DNA of 7,086 nucleotides from assembly GCA_024277555.1 (NCBI GenBank), contig JAJRUY010000179.1, positions 1-7,086 of the forward strand. Direction: 5' to 3'. The notes under the pieces are model-generated. The model had not been told where the DNA came from. It searched no databases and worked only from the letters and a program-made list of their open reading frames with translations. Each line of letters opens with the position of its first letter. Within the stretch, counting starts at the first letter, position 1. The position numbers and the translations under genes were made by a program. Source of the stretch: Gammaproteobacteria bacterium (GTDB lineage Bacteria > Pseudomonadota > Gammaproteobacteria > Chromatiales > Chromatiaceae). Below are positions 1 through 6,010 of the stretch, piece by piece.

Positions 1-460
1 ATGCTTCGCCATGCCCCTGGATGCCGGCGATCCAGCCTTGCACGTCCAGGTTCAGGCGGGCGATGGCTGCTGTCAGAACTTGCTCGTTGACGGTGATGAT
101 GCGCTCCTGTCTGCTGGCATATTCCAGCAGCAGCTGGGGTGTGTGCTGTATCTCCAGGCTTCTGGTCAGCTCCGGCTGCTGACTGGGGTCGATGAATTCC
201 AGTATCAGCTGTGGGTGGTGCTGACGGTATTTGTCCAGCAGGGTGGTGATTGCTGCGCGTTGCAGGGGATGGTCAGGCACGAAGGCAGTGACTTTCAAAG
301 GCTCCTGCAATTGTTGCAGCAGCGCCAGGGTTTGCGGGTGCAGTTGGTTGCGCCCCTGCTGGCTCCAGTCCCATTGCTGCGGAAAGATGCTGGTGACATA
401 CAGCCCCAATCCCAGGCAGAGCAGCAGCAACAGCTGCAGCAGGCGATGGCGCCACTTCAT
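1..460 (-). CDS. GldG-like ABC transporter auxiliary protein, N-terminal part (3' end outside window)
   Basis: Partial gene: 153 codons are visible and the frame is open to the left edge. Residues about 6-25 are a leucine-rich membrane anchor after a short basic N-terminus (MKWRHR). The rest looks periplasmic and follows the pattern of the GldG / ABC_transp_aux family: a 'DWSQQGRNQLHPQT' segment just after the anchor, then strands and helices leading to 'FIDPSQQPE', and later a region of the type 'ERIITVNEQVLTAAIARL'. In this family the protein partners a GldA-type ATPase and a GldF-type permease. GldA/F/G are best known from Flavobacterium gliding; proteobacterial homologues have no settled function. 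The ATG at 460 overlaps the permease stop by 4 bp (ATGA) and follows a strong GGAGG ribosome-binding site about 6 nt upstream, so this start is secure and translation is probably coupled. The assignment comes from family pattern and neighbours, not from catalytic residues. Confidence 0.8.
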   Translation of the reverse strand, partial: MKWRHRLLQLLLLLCLGLGLYVTSIFPQQWDWSQQGRNQLHPQTLALLQQLQEPLKVTAFVPDHPLQRAAITTLLDKYRQHHPQLILEFIDPSQQPELTRSLEIQHTPQLLLEYASRQERIITVNEQVLTAAIARLNLDVQGWIAGIQGHGEA

Positions 461-1191
461 TCTCCACCTCCCAGGCGCCAGACACGGTGGGTGGCAAATC
501 CCAAAGCGGTGAGGGTGATGACAACAAAATACGCAAGATGCTGGATTGCCACCACTCCTTGCAGGAAAGGTGACAGATGCGCATTCAGTGACAGAAGCGC
601 CATTGCGCCACCACTGTTGCCATCGAGTAGCCACAACAGAAACAACAGCCCCCAGCTCATGGCGGCGGCAGTCAATGCCTGTTCGCTGATGGAAGACAAC
701 CAGATGCTGATGGCGGCGACCATGCTGGCGAACAGCAAAAGCCCGAGGAAGCTGGCCGCCATGCGGCCGGCATCCACTGCGCTGCCCAGTTCCAGCACCC
801 AGGCCATGAGCAGGGGCATCAGCACCAGGGGGAGTATGCCCAGCAGTAGCCCCAGCCATTTTCCCGCCACCATTTGCCAGGAGGAAACCGGGGCGGACAG
901 CAATAGCGCCATGCGGCCGCTGCGCAGCTCATCGGCAAAGCTTCCCATGCCCTGCAGGGGAGTGAGAATCAGCAGCACCAGTGCCGCAGAGGAGAGGGTG
1001 GGGCTGATGACCAGATCGACAATGCCCAGGGGGCTGCTCCTGGCCGTCAGCTCCGGCAGGATCTTCAGATATACCTCCAGCTGCAGAAACAGCAGCCAGG
1101 CCAGAAGCAGCTGCGCCGCCGCCAGAGCGATCCAGCCGCTGGTGCTGGTATAGAAACCCAGTATCTCCCGGCGGGCGATGGCCCAGATCAT
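457..1191 (-). CDS. ABC-2 type transporter permease (GldF-like)
   Basis: This 244-residue integral membrane protein has about six hydrophobic segments, near residues 20-38, 65-84, 108-135, 144-167, 172-190 and 215-235. The N-terminus is a short cytoplasmic 'ARREILGFYTS' stretch, as usual in ABC-2 permeases of the GldF/NosY type. The segment 'DELRSGRMALLLSAPVSSWQ' between the second and third membrane spans matches the conserved cytoplasmic coupling region of this family (commonly E.+.GT.+.LLs.P+s...). It should form the membrane channel for the ATPase encoded just upstream; the transported substrate is unknown. The ATG at 1191 overlaps the ATPase stop codon by 4 bp and has a good AGAGGA ribosome-binding site about 7 nt away. 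Its own stop overlaps the start of the GldG-like gene. Length is normal for the family and no defect is seen. Confidence 0.88.
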   Translation of the reverse strand: MIWAIARREILGFYTSTSGWIALAAAQLLLAWLLFLQLEVYLKILPELTARSSPLGIVDLVISPTLSSAALVLLILTPLQGMGSFADELRSGRMALLLSAPVSSWQMVAGKWLGLLLGILPLVLMPLLMAWVLELGSAVDAGRMAASFLGLLLFASMVAAISIWLSSISEQALTAAAMSWGLLFLLWLLDGNSGGAMALLSLNAHLSPFLQGVVAIQHLAYFVVITLTALGFATHRVWRLGGGE

Positions 1192-2108
1192 GGCTGTTCC
1201 TCTGTGGAGGCGATGGCCTGGGCGAGCAGGGATTGCAGGTTGTACTGCGAAGGAATCAGCGCCTGCAGCCGCCAGCCCGCAGCTACAAGCTGTTCCGCCA
1301 GTTCTTCACCGGAGCCGTTCAATTGCAGCTGGTACCAGCCGTCTCCCTGATGTTCCACCTTGTGTATGGCTGTGATTTCCGCCAGCTGTGTGGGATCTGC
1401 GGGAGGATTTCCCAGCTGGATGCGCACGATGCTGTTCCTGTCCAGGGTTTGTTCCGCAACCTGCCGCCCATGATTCAGAATCATGACCCGTTGGCACAGC
1501 TGTTCCATATCGGCCAGAATGTGGCTGGCGAGGATGATGCCGCATTCACCGGCCAGCTCCCGGATCAGTTCCCGCAACTCCTGTGCCTGGGCAGGATCCA
1601 GCCCGGCTGTGGGTTCGTCCAGAATCAGAACCTTTGGGGAATGTATCAGCGCCTGGGCGATGGCCACACGCTGCGCCATGCCTTTCGACAGACGACCACA
1701 AAGCCGTTTTCCCAGTGGCTGCAAGCCCAGGCGTTTTTTCACCGATTCTCTGGCGCTGGTTGCCTGTGAGGAAGCCATGCCTCGCAGCCGGGCAGCGAAA
1801 TCGAGATTTTCGTCAATGCTGAGATTGGCATACAGGGGAGGCACTTCAGGCAGCAACCCGATATGTTCCTTTGCCTGTGGATGCTGATGCAGATTCATCC
1901 CCAGGATTTCCACATAACCGCTGCCGGGAGCCAGGGCGCCACTGAGCAATGCCAGGGCGGTGGATTTTCCTGCGCCATTGACGCCCAGCAGACCCACGGT
2001 TTCGCCCTGGTACAGATCCAGGTTGAAGCTCGAGAGACGGATTTTGCCCTGGTCATTCATGCCCAGGTCTTTGGCGCTCAGCAAGCTGTTCTTGGGAGTT
2101 GGATTCAA
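1188..2108 (-). CDS. ABC transporter ATP-binding protein (GldA-like), TTG start
   Basis: This 306-residue cytoplasmic ATPase powers the permease encoded immediately downstream. Its motifs are in order: Walker A GVNGAGKST (42-50), a Q-loop region reading LLPEVPPLY (85-93) in which Glu/Pro replace the usual Gln, an ABC signature written LSKGMAQRV (140-148) instead of LSGGQ, Walker B VLILDEP (160-166), D-loop AGLD (168-171) and switch His196 in 'ASH'. The LPE and LSKG variants are typical of the GldA/CcmA-like export branch, so they are not defects. Residues after about 215 form a C-terminal extension common in that branch. The start is TTG at 2108. It fits because an AGGAAA ribosome-binding site sits 9 nt upstream, and the first beta-strand of the ABC fold ('LLSAKDLGM') begins at residue 9, before any ATG in frame. 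The gene lies 6 bp after the phosphatase stop. Confidence 0.92.
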   Translation of the reverse strand: MNPTPKNSLLSAKDLGMNDQGKIRLSSFNLDLYQGETVGLLGVNGAGKSTALALLSGALAPGSGYVEILGMNLHQHPQAKEHIGLLPEVPPLYANLSIDENLDFAARLRGMASSQATSARESVKKRLGLQPLGKRLCGRLSKGMAQRVAIAQALIHSPKVLILDEPTAGLDPAQAQELRELIRELAGECGIILASHILADMEQLCQRVMILNHGRQVAEQTLDRNSIVRIQLGNPPADPTQLAEITAIHKVEHQGDGWYQLQLNGSGEELAEQLVAAGWRLQALIPSQYNLQSLLAQAIASTEEQP

Positions 2109-2114
2109 GGCCGG

Positions 2115-2864
2115 TTATTTCCTGAAGAAGCGTTTGAACAGCCTGGGCAGGCGCTTGTCGGATTGATGCCGGGCAATAAGCAGGCTGATGTTGTCAGCGC
2201 CTTTTCCGCCACGTTCGCTGGCGGTGCGTATCAGCATGTCTGTGTGATATTGCAAGGTTCCGGGCAGCGCCAGCTGTTGCAGGATTTCATCTGGCGAGAC
2301 TTCATTCCAGAAGCCGTCACTGCACAGTAGGAACAGGTCATTGCTGTTCAACCCGGAGGCATTGATCTCCGGGATTACGTCGTTGCTGCCGCCCAGGCAC
2401 ATATATAACTGGTTGTTCTGTGCAGATTCGCCAAATTCATCGTGTTCCTGTTGCAGGGCCGCCAGGGAATGGTCCTGGGTATGGAACAGCAGATGATTGT
2501 TCTGGAAATGGTACAGACGGGAATCGCCGACATGAGCCCAGTACGCCTCTTGCCCCTGCAGGTAGAGAAAGATGGCCGTGCTTCCGGATGATGCTTTGTG
2601 GCTCTGCCCCAGCTTGGTGATTTTGCGGTGTGCTTCCATGCACAGCCGCTTCAGAAACTGCTCTGGATGGGCGCGATGGGGAGAATAGAAACGGGTATGG
2701 GCCGTTTCTATCACCGTATCGGAAGCCATGGCGCCATGCTCCCGGCCTCCCATGCCGTCGGCCAGCACCAGCAGGTAGTTCCCCATGTGATCGAGTATGG
2801 AGTAACTGTCCTGTTGTTCGGGACGGCCACCAATGTCCGAGCCGTGTGCAAACTCCCAGGCCAT
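2115..2864 (-). CDS. PP2C-family Ser/Thr protein phosphatase (Stp1/PppA-like)
   Basis: This 249-residue metal-dependent protein phosphatase is the expected eraser for the kinase encoded just upstream. PP2C motifs are all present: GGRPEQQDS (12-20, with Arg14 for phosphate and Asp19 for metal), LADGMGG (34-40, metal-binding Asp36/Gly37), GSTA (94-97), AHVGDSR (110-116), DHS (131-133), CSDGFW (181-186, metal Asp183) and ADNISL (223-228, Asp224). Length and motif order match bacterial single-domain PP2C enzymes, and there is no membrane segment. The C-terminus (237-249) is strongly basic with interspersed aromatics, which is unusual and could bind membrane or an acidic partner. The ATG at 2864 is the only plausible start after the in-frame TAA at 2898-2900. 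GGGGA lies 13 nt upstream and AAGGA immediately upstream, so initiation may depend on coupling from the gene before it. It is 33 bp from the end of the kinase C-terminal frame. Confidence 0.95.
   Translation of the reverse strand: MAWEFAHGSDIGGRPEQQDSYSILDHMGNYLLVLADGMGGREHGAMASDTVIETAHTRFYSPHRAHPEQFLKRLCMEAHRKITKLGQSHKASSGSTAIFLYLQGQEAYWAHVGDSRLYHFQNNHLLFHTQDHSLAALQQEHDEFGESAQNNQLYMCLGGSNDVIPEINASGLNSNDLFLLCSDGFWNEVSPDEILQQLALPGTLQYHTDMLIRTASERGGKGADNISLLIARHQSDKRLPRLFKRFFRK
2118..2123 (-). promoter_or_regulatory. Ribosome-binding site supporting the TTG start of the ABC ATPase
   Basis: On the minus strand this reads AGGAAA, 9 nt before the TTG at 2108. It lies inside the last codons of the phosphatase gene, so the two genes are likely translationally coupled. 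It is the main evidence for choosing TTG over a later start. Confidence 0.6.
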
Positions 2865-2897
2865 GTCCTTATCTGTTCCCCGGTTGCATGGATCTGC

Positions 2898-3260
2898 TTA
2901 TTCCAACGACTCCAGCAGCTGCAGGCTGGTGTTCACGACCGGCTTGGGCTCCGGTTTTGGTTGCGGTAGCTCCACTGGCTCCGGGGGTGGAGGGGGCGCC
3001 AGTCTTGCTGCTTCCAGCTCATCCAGATGGGTCAATCTGGCCAGCAGTGATGTGTCGTCGGGGCGAATGCGCAAACCACGCTCGATATAGATGCGGGCGT
3101 TCTTTTCATCCTCTTTTTTCAGTGCCCTGTCTGCCAGGAATCCGTACTTTTCCACCAGTTTGCCGATGCCTGTGGAAGCCTGTTTGTTGCCGGGATCCAT
3201 TTTCAGTATTTTGCTGTAGTAGTAATAGGCGCTGCCGGTTCTGGGGCTGGTAAGGCGAAG
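2898..3260 (-). CDS. TPR-like C-terminal domain of the kinase, displaced by a frameshift
   Basis: This 120-codon frame is the displaced C-terminus of the kinase encoded upstream. It begins inside the kinase gene, where the coding strand reads 'LRLTSPRTGSAYYYYSKILK'. That is followed by 'MDPGN' and then a helix pair of the type 'Y..LADRAL...D..NARIYIERGLRIRPDD'. LRLTSP followed by a 'Y..IL.MDPGN' TPR half-motif is a familiar C-terminal module of gammaproteobacterial membrane-bound kinases (family knowledge). A Pro/Glu/Lys-rich tail (APPPPPEP...KPEPKP) closes the protein. The only ATG in this frame (3200) lies in the middle of the first repeat and has no good ribosome-binding site, so an independent gene starting there is unlikely. 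An automatic caller would probably report 2898-3200 as a separate 100-residue hypothetical protein; I regard that as an artefact of the frameshift. The domain would lie outside the cytoplasmic membrane, because the kinase has one membrane span before it. Confidence 0.75.
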   Translation of the reverse strand, partial: LRLTSPRTGSAYYYYSKILKMDPGNKQASTGIGKLVEKYGFLADRALKKEDEKNARIYIERGLRIRPDDTSLLARLTHLDELEAARLAPPPPPEPVELPQPKPEPKPVVNTSLQLLESLE

Positions 3261-4591
3261 TTTTTCAAGCGCTGTTGCTGCCTTTGCAGCAGGGATTCGA
3301 TGCTTTCTTCCTCGCTTGCCGTTGCGGGTTCACTGAGGGCGGCTATGGCGCTTTCGATGTCGGTTGCAACTGCTTGTGTATCTTCCGTCATATCGTTGTC
3401 CACTGGATCGATAGCGGTGTAGATTTCCTTCTCCCCTGCAGCGATGGTGTCCGGGGCGATAGCAGGGGTGGGCAGCTCTTCCGCGAGAGCTGGATCAACG
3501 GGTTCGATGGCTCCTCCGGCGGTTTCCTGGTCGGCAGAGCCGGCTGTGGCATCTGGAATTAGCTGTTCTTGCAGCAGCGGTTCGGGAGTGTTGCTTTTGG
3601 CCATGCTGGTGGTGACAGGCTGAGATGAGGTGTCTGTCAGCACCAGGGCTGCAACTGCCAGAAACAGGCTGATGCCGGCAACACCGGAAAGCAGTGGATG
3701 CTTGCGCAAGGAAGAGAACAAGCCTCTGTCCTGCTTCTTTTTCGCAGGCTTTTTCCTGCGATTTTGGGTGGTTGATCTTCTGTCCCCAAAATTGCGCAGC
3801 CGGTTCAGGTGATCGAGCATTTCCCGTGTGGAGGCAAAGCGTTCACCGGCATCCTTGGCCATCATCTTTTCCACCAGTGCCTGATAGTGGTAATGTTGTT
3901 TGGGCAATGCAGGGATGGGTTTGTTCAGGTGGCCAAAAATGACCTCGATCTGGGATTCTCCAAGGTAGGGCTTGCGCTGCGCCAGCAGTTCGAACAGGAT
4001 CACACCCAAGGCATAGATGTCGGAGCGACCATCAAGGTCTTTTCCTTCCGCCTGCTCGGGGCTCAGGTAATAGGGGCTTCCCAGGGCGGTGCCATCCAGG
4101 GTGAGGTTCATGTCCCGATCCAGTGCCTTGGCCACGCCGAAATCGGTAATTTTGGGAATGCCGCTTTTGTGAAAAAGAATGTTCTCCGGTTTGATGTCAC
4201 GGTGCACGATGTCCATTTGGTGCACGAACTCAAGGGCGCTGCCGATGGACTGGATGATATCCAGGGCGTCGGCAGGTGAAATTTCTTCATCGGCGCGATC
4301 CCGCAGGGAGCCGCCATCCAGGTACTCCATGGCAATATACTGTTGGCTGCCCACCGAGCCTATGTCATAGATGGTGATGATATTGGGGTGGTTCATGGAG
4401 GCGACGATCTGCCCCTCGTTGAAGAAACGCACAGCTTGGGCGGGGCGATCGAAGCGCTGCAGAATCTTGAGCGCTACATGCCGATTGAGGGATTCCTGCA
4501 ATGCCAGGTATACGGTGGCATTGGCGCCTTCGCCAATCAGGTTGAGTATTTTATACCCGGGGATATGGATGCCGGTTGAGTCAGCGTCCAT
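3203..4591 (-). CDS. Transmembrane Ser/Thr protein kinase (Hanks type), frameshifted near its 3' end
   Basis: A complete eukaryotic-like kinase domain lies at residues about 12-265. It has the glycine loop GEGANATV (20-27), catalytic Lys42 in 'VALKIL', helix-C Glu59, HRDIKPEN (130-137, with Asp132 the catalytic base), DFG (150-152), SPE for APE (177-179), 'DIYALGVILFELL' (191-203) and Arg251. A basic juxtamembrane stretch (272-289) and one membrane helix (about 299-319) follow. After these comes an Ala/Glu/Pro/Thr-rich linker, presumably periplasmic. As written the frame ends at residue 462 with 18 out-of-character residues after Asn444. The other frame continues as a TPR-like domain to 2898, so the intact protein would be about 564 residues. 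I chose the ATG at 4591 because the fold starts at 'GYKILNLIGEG'. It overlaps the FHA gene by 11 bp, whereas the ATG at 4684 would overlap it by 104 bp and add an uncharacteristic leader. Likely substrates are the FHA protein or the neighbouring transporter (inference). Confidence 0.93.
   Translation of the reverse strand: MDADSTGIHIPGYKILNLIGEGANATVYLALQESLNRHVALKILQRFDRPAQAVRFFNEGQIVASMNHPNIITIYDIGSVGSQQYIAMEYLDGGSLRDRADEEISPADALDIIQSIGSALEFVHQMDIVHRDIKPENILFHKSGIPKITDFGVAKALDRDMNLTLDGTALGSPYYLSPEQAEGKDLDGRSDIYALGVILFELLAQRKPYLGESQIEVIFGHLNKPIPALPKQHYHYQALVEKMMAKDAGERFASTREMLDHLNRLRNFGDRRSTTQNRRKKPAKKKQDRGLFSSLRKHPLLSGVAGISLFLAVAALVLTDTSSQPVTTSMAKSNTPEPLLQEQLIPDATAGSADQETAGGAIEPVDPALAEELPTPAIAPDTIAAGEKEIYTAIDPVDNDMTEDTQAVATDIESAIAALSEPATASEEESIESLLQRQQQRLKNFALPAPEPAAPITTTAKY
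3257..3268 (-). other. Frameshift site in the kinase gene (A5 homopolymer)
   Basis: The coding strand reads TTG AAA AAC TTC here, with five A residues (T5 at 3261-3265 on +). Reading one base back after AAC, or adding one A to the run, changes '...QRLKN-FALP' into '...QRLKN/K-LRLTSPRTGSAYYYY', which joins the linker to the TPR-like domain without a stop. A homopolymer length error or a real one-base deletion are both possible. The heptamer G AAA AAC is not a canonical X XXY YYZ slippery site, so programmed -1 slippage is less likely but not excluded. Confidence 0.75.
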
Positions 4592-5291
4592 TGCCTGTTT
4601 TGTACTGGAAGATGTATTCCGTTCCACGAACGGATATATGATCCCCTGGTTTGAGTGCGCTTTCTCCCTTGGCTGGCTTGCCATTGATTTTTACCTTTCC
4701 CCTTTTGTGGGGTAACAGATGAAAGACATTGTGTTGGCGAACCAGGGTGGCAGCTGTCTTTGGAGCAAACCAGCCTCCGGTGCGGATATTGGAGCCGGCG
4801 GAACGGCCGATGGTAAAACGGATATCGGACAGCCTGTAGCTGTCGGCTTGCTGGCCATTCCTGACCTGCACCAGGTAGGCCGTTTTATTGCGTTTGCGCA
4901 GCTTCTTCAGGGCATTGATGTCCGAAATGGTGATTTCCACTGTCGCCGCATGCTCCGAGGTGTCATCCTGGCTGCCGGAATGCTCGTCAGTTGTGGCCAG
5001 GCGTGCGCGGGGCATGTATTTCAGTACAAAGTTGTACACCTGTATTTCGTCATGGAAGGACAACTCCTGCTCTTTTATGCGCTTGTTGTTGATAAAGGTT
5101 CCGTTGGTGCTGTTGTTATCCACAAGTGCATAAGTGCTTCCCCTGGGTTCAACGACGGCATGGCGGGAGGATACGCCAGGATTGTCCAGGACAATATCAT
5201 TGTTCGGGGCACGGCCAATGGTGAGTGGATCATCCGTCAGCTCGAACTGATCCAGCAGTGTATTATTCAGATATACGCGCAAGTAAGGCAT
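4581..5291 (-). CDS. Tandem FHA-domain protein (phosphothreonine reader)
   Basis: This 236-residue soluble protein is the first gene of the minus-strand unit. FHA domain 1 (about 1-95) carries the full phosphothreonine-binding signature: IGR (25-27), SSRHA (41-45) and NSTNGTFIN (60-68). It should therefore bind a phosphothreonine made by the adjacent kinase. A charged linker rich in Asp/Ser/Thr (about 96-125), with several threonines that the kinase could modify, leads to a second FHA-like domain (about 150-232). That domain keeps IGR (161-163) and a 'KINGKPAKGESALKPGDHI' tail but lacks the SxxH element, so it probably does not bind phosphopeptide and may serve a structural role. There is no signal peptide or membrane segment. 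The ATG at 5291 is placed at the natural first strand of domain 1 ('MPYLRVYLNN'). The ribosome-binding site is weak (a GAG about 12 nt upstream). The 3' end overlaps the kinase start, indicating coupling. Confidence 0.92.
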   Translation of the reverse strand: MPYLRVYLNNTLLDQFELTDDPLTIGRAPNNDIVLDNPGVSSRHAVVEPRGSTYALVDNNSTNGTFINNKRIKEQELSFHDEIQVYNFVLKYMPRARLATTDEHSGSQDDTSEHAATVEITISDINALKKLRKRNKTAYLVQVRNGQQADSYRLSDIRFTIGRSAGSNIRTGGWFAPKTAATLVRQHNVFHLLPHKRGKVKINGKPAKGESALKPGDHISVRGTEYIFQYKTGNGR

Positions 5292-5671
5292 AGGTGCTGT
5301 CTCGTGACCCTCCCGGTGTCTGGTGGTGGCGGAAGCAGCTGGGCAGCCCGGCGTTTCTTCCCTGAGGATTTGTCTTTTTCATCCAACCTTGAAGTGTAAC
5401 CATGTTGCCCGGATTTTGCTATTTCCAAAAAATGGCGTGTGGAAACCTGGCTGATGTCATGCTGGCCCAAAACCATGATGTCGGTGTTTTTCAACGCCCA
5501 TTCTGACCAGCTAATTCTAGCGTGAAACCTGCCTGCAGACAGTGAACGCTTTCAACTTACCGTGCTGTAACGGCAAATACTGCAGAAGAGATCTCTGGCC
5601 AGGTAAGGGTGCAAGATGCGAGTTAGCAACTGTGAACCAAACCCCAGAAGGCAAGTCTAATATGAATTAGG
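5292..5671. other. Intergenic region without a convincing gene
   Basis: This stretch lies upstream of the FHA-kinase unit and should contain its promoter. I could not find a -35/-10 pair good enough to mark. A 10-bp perfect palindrome, AGAGATCTCT, occurs at 5587-5596. A 75-codon minus-strand frame (5267-5494) overlaps the FHA start but shows no recognisable domain and no clear ribosome-binding site, so it is not called. No tRNA-like fold or terminator was recognised. Confidence 0.5.
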
Positions 5672-5707
5672 TTATTAACCCGGCGCCAATATATGCCGTG
5701 TTAATAA
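5672..5707. promoter_or_regulatory. Long imperfect dyad (possible operator or hairpin)
   Basis: The arms TTATTAAC-c-CGGC (5672-5684) and GCCG-t-GTTAATAA (5695-5707) match at 12 of 13 positions across a 10-nt loop (gccaatatat). There is no T-run after either arm, so it is not a typical intrinsic terminator. Its position in a divergent intergenic region, with AT-rich outer and GC-rich inner arms, fits a protein-binding operator or a structured element. The regulator is unknown. Confidence 0.5.
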
Positions 5708-5771
5708 AAGCTTGTCGGGCTTTAGGAGTAATCTGCTGCAGCAGGGAATCAGATTCTTTGTCAAAAGATCA

Positions 5772-5884
5772 AGGGCACCTCGAAAAATCGTCATTCCGGC
5801 GGAAGCCGGAATCCATAACTTGCTGATTTATCTGGACCCCGGCTTTCGCCGGGGTGACGAAAAACGAATTATTCGAGGTTCCCT
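5772..5884. repeat. MITE-like palindromic repeat with two hairpins and terminal inverted repeats
   Basis: The ends form an inverted repeat, agggcacctcgaa (5772-5784) against ttcgaggttccct (5872-5884), matching at 12 of 13 positions. Inside lies a second inverted repeat (5789-5815 against 5833-5859, 22 of 27 positions, all differences transitions). Each half is itself a perfect hairpin: ATTCCGGC-GGAA-GCCGGAAT (5793-5812) and ACCCCGGC-TTTC-GCCGGGGT (5836-5855). Repeats of the form GTCATTCC-GC-rich hairpin-GGAATCCA are widespread in proteobacterial intergenic DNA, and when translated they give the spurious 'VIPAEAGI...LDPGFRRGDE' peptides seen in databases (established knowledge). There is no transposase inside, so it would be a non-autonomous element. 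Flanks CAAAAGATC (5762-5770) and CAAAAAAATC (5885-5894) are similar and could be a decayed target duplication, but the A-richness makes this weak. Confidence 0.75.
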
Positions 5885-5994
5885 CAAAAAAATCCACTCG
5901 ATTCCACTGCCTCGCTACGATTCCCTAAGTCCGACAGGCTCTTAAGAAAAAATTGAACGGACTGGAATCGCAATGGAAGCCATGTTGAGGATTT

Positions 5995-6010
5995 TTCCGA
6001 ATATACGGAA
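5995..6010 (+). promoter_or_regulatory. Dyad overlapping the ribosome-binding site of the DUF1800 gene
   Basis: TTCCG-AATATA-CGGAA is a perfect 5-bp-arm inverted repeat ending 7 nt before the ATG at 6018. Its right arm contains GGAA (6007-6010), the best Shine-Dalgarno-like bases for that start. The AGG at 6012-6014 is only 3 nt from the ATG. A hairpin here could mask the ribosome-binding site, or the dyad could be an operator; the short arms make chance possible. Confidence 0.3.

Noticed and set aside
11..1153. Long open frame of 380 codons on the + strand
   Set aside because: It is antisense to the GldG-like and permease genes, which have clear family features, good ribosome-binding sites and coupled starts. 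The translation is low-complexity and matches no domain; it reflects codon bias on the opposite strand.
2898..3200. Independent 100-residue gene starting at the ATG at 3200
   Set aside because: The ATG sits in the middle of a TPR-like motif whose first half lies upstream in the same frame. It fits better as the displaced C-terminus of the kinase.
4592..4684. Upstream ATG at 4684 as the kinase start
   Set aside because: It would overlap the FHA gene by 104 bp and add 31 residues without kinase features. The ATG at 4591 overlaps by only 11 bp and lies just before the kinase fold.
2115..5291. Type VI secretion regulatory cassette (PpkA-PppA-Fha)
   Set aside because: The kinase, phosphatase and FHA trio resembles it by content, but no type VI structural gene is present and the trio is fused to an ABC transporter operon instead.
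5267..5494. 75-codon minus-strand frame upstream of the FHA gene
   Set aside because: It has no recognised domain, no good ribosome-binding site, and overlaps the FHA start by 25 bp in another frame. A real small gene cannot be fully excluded.
5672..5707. Intrinsic transcription terminator at the dyad
   Set aside because: Neither strand has a T-run after the stem, and no gene ends nearby.
5712..5945. 77-codon + strand frame containing 'IVIPAEAGIH...LDPGFRRGDE'
   Set aside because: This is a translation of the palindromic repeat, a well-known spurious protein in databases.
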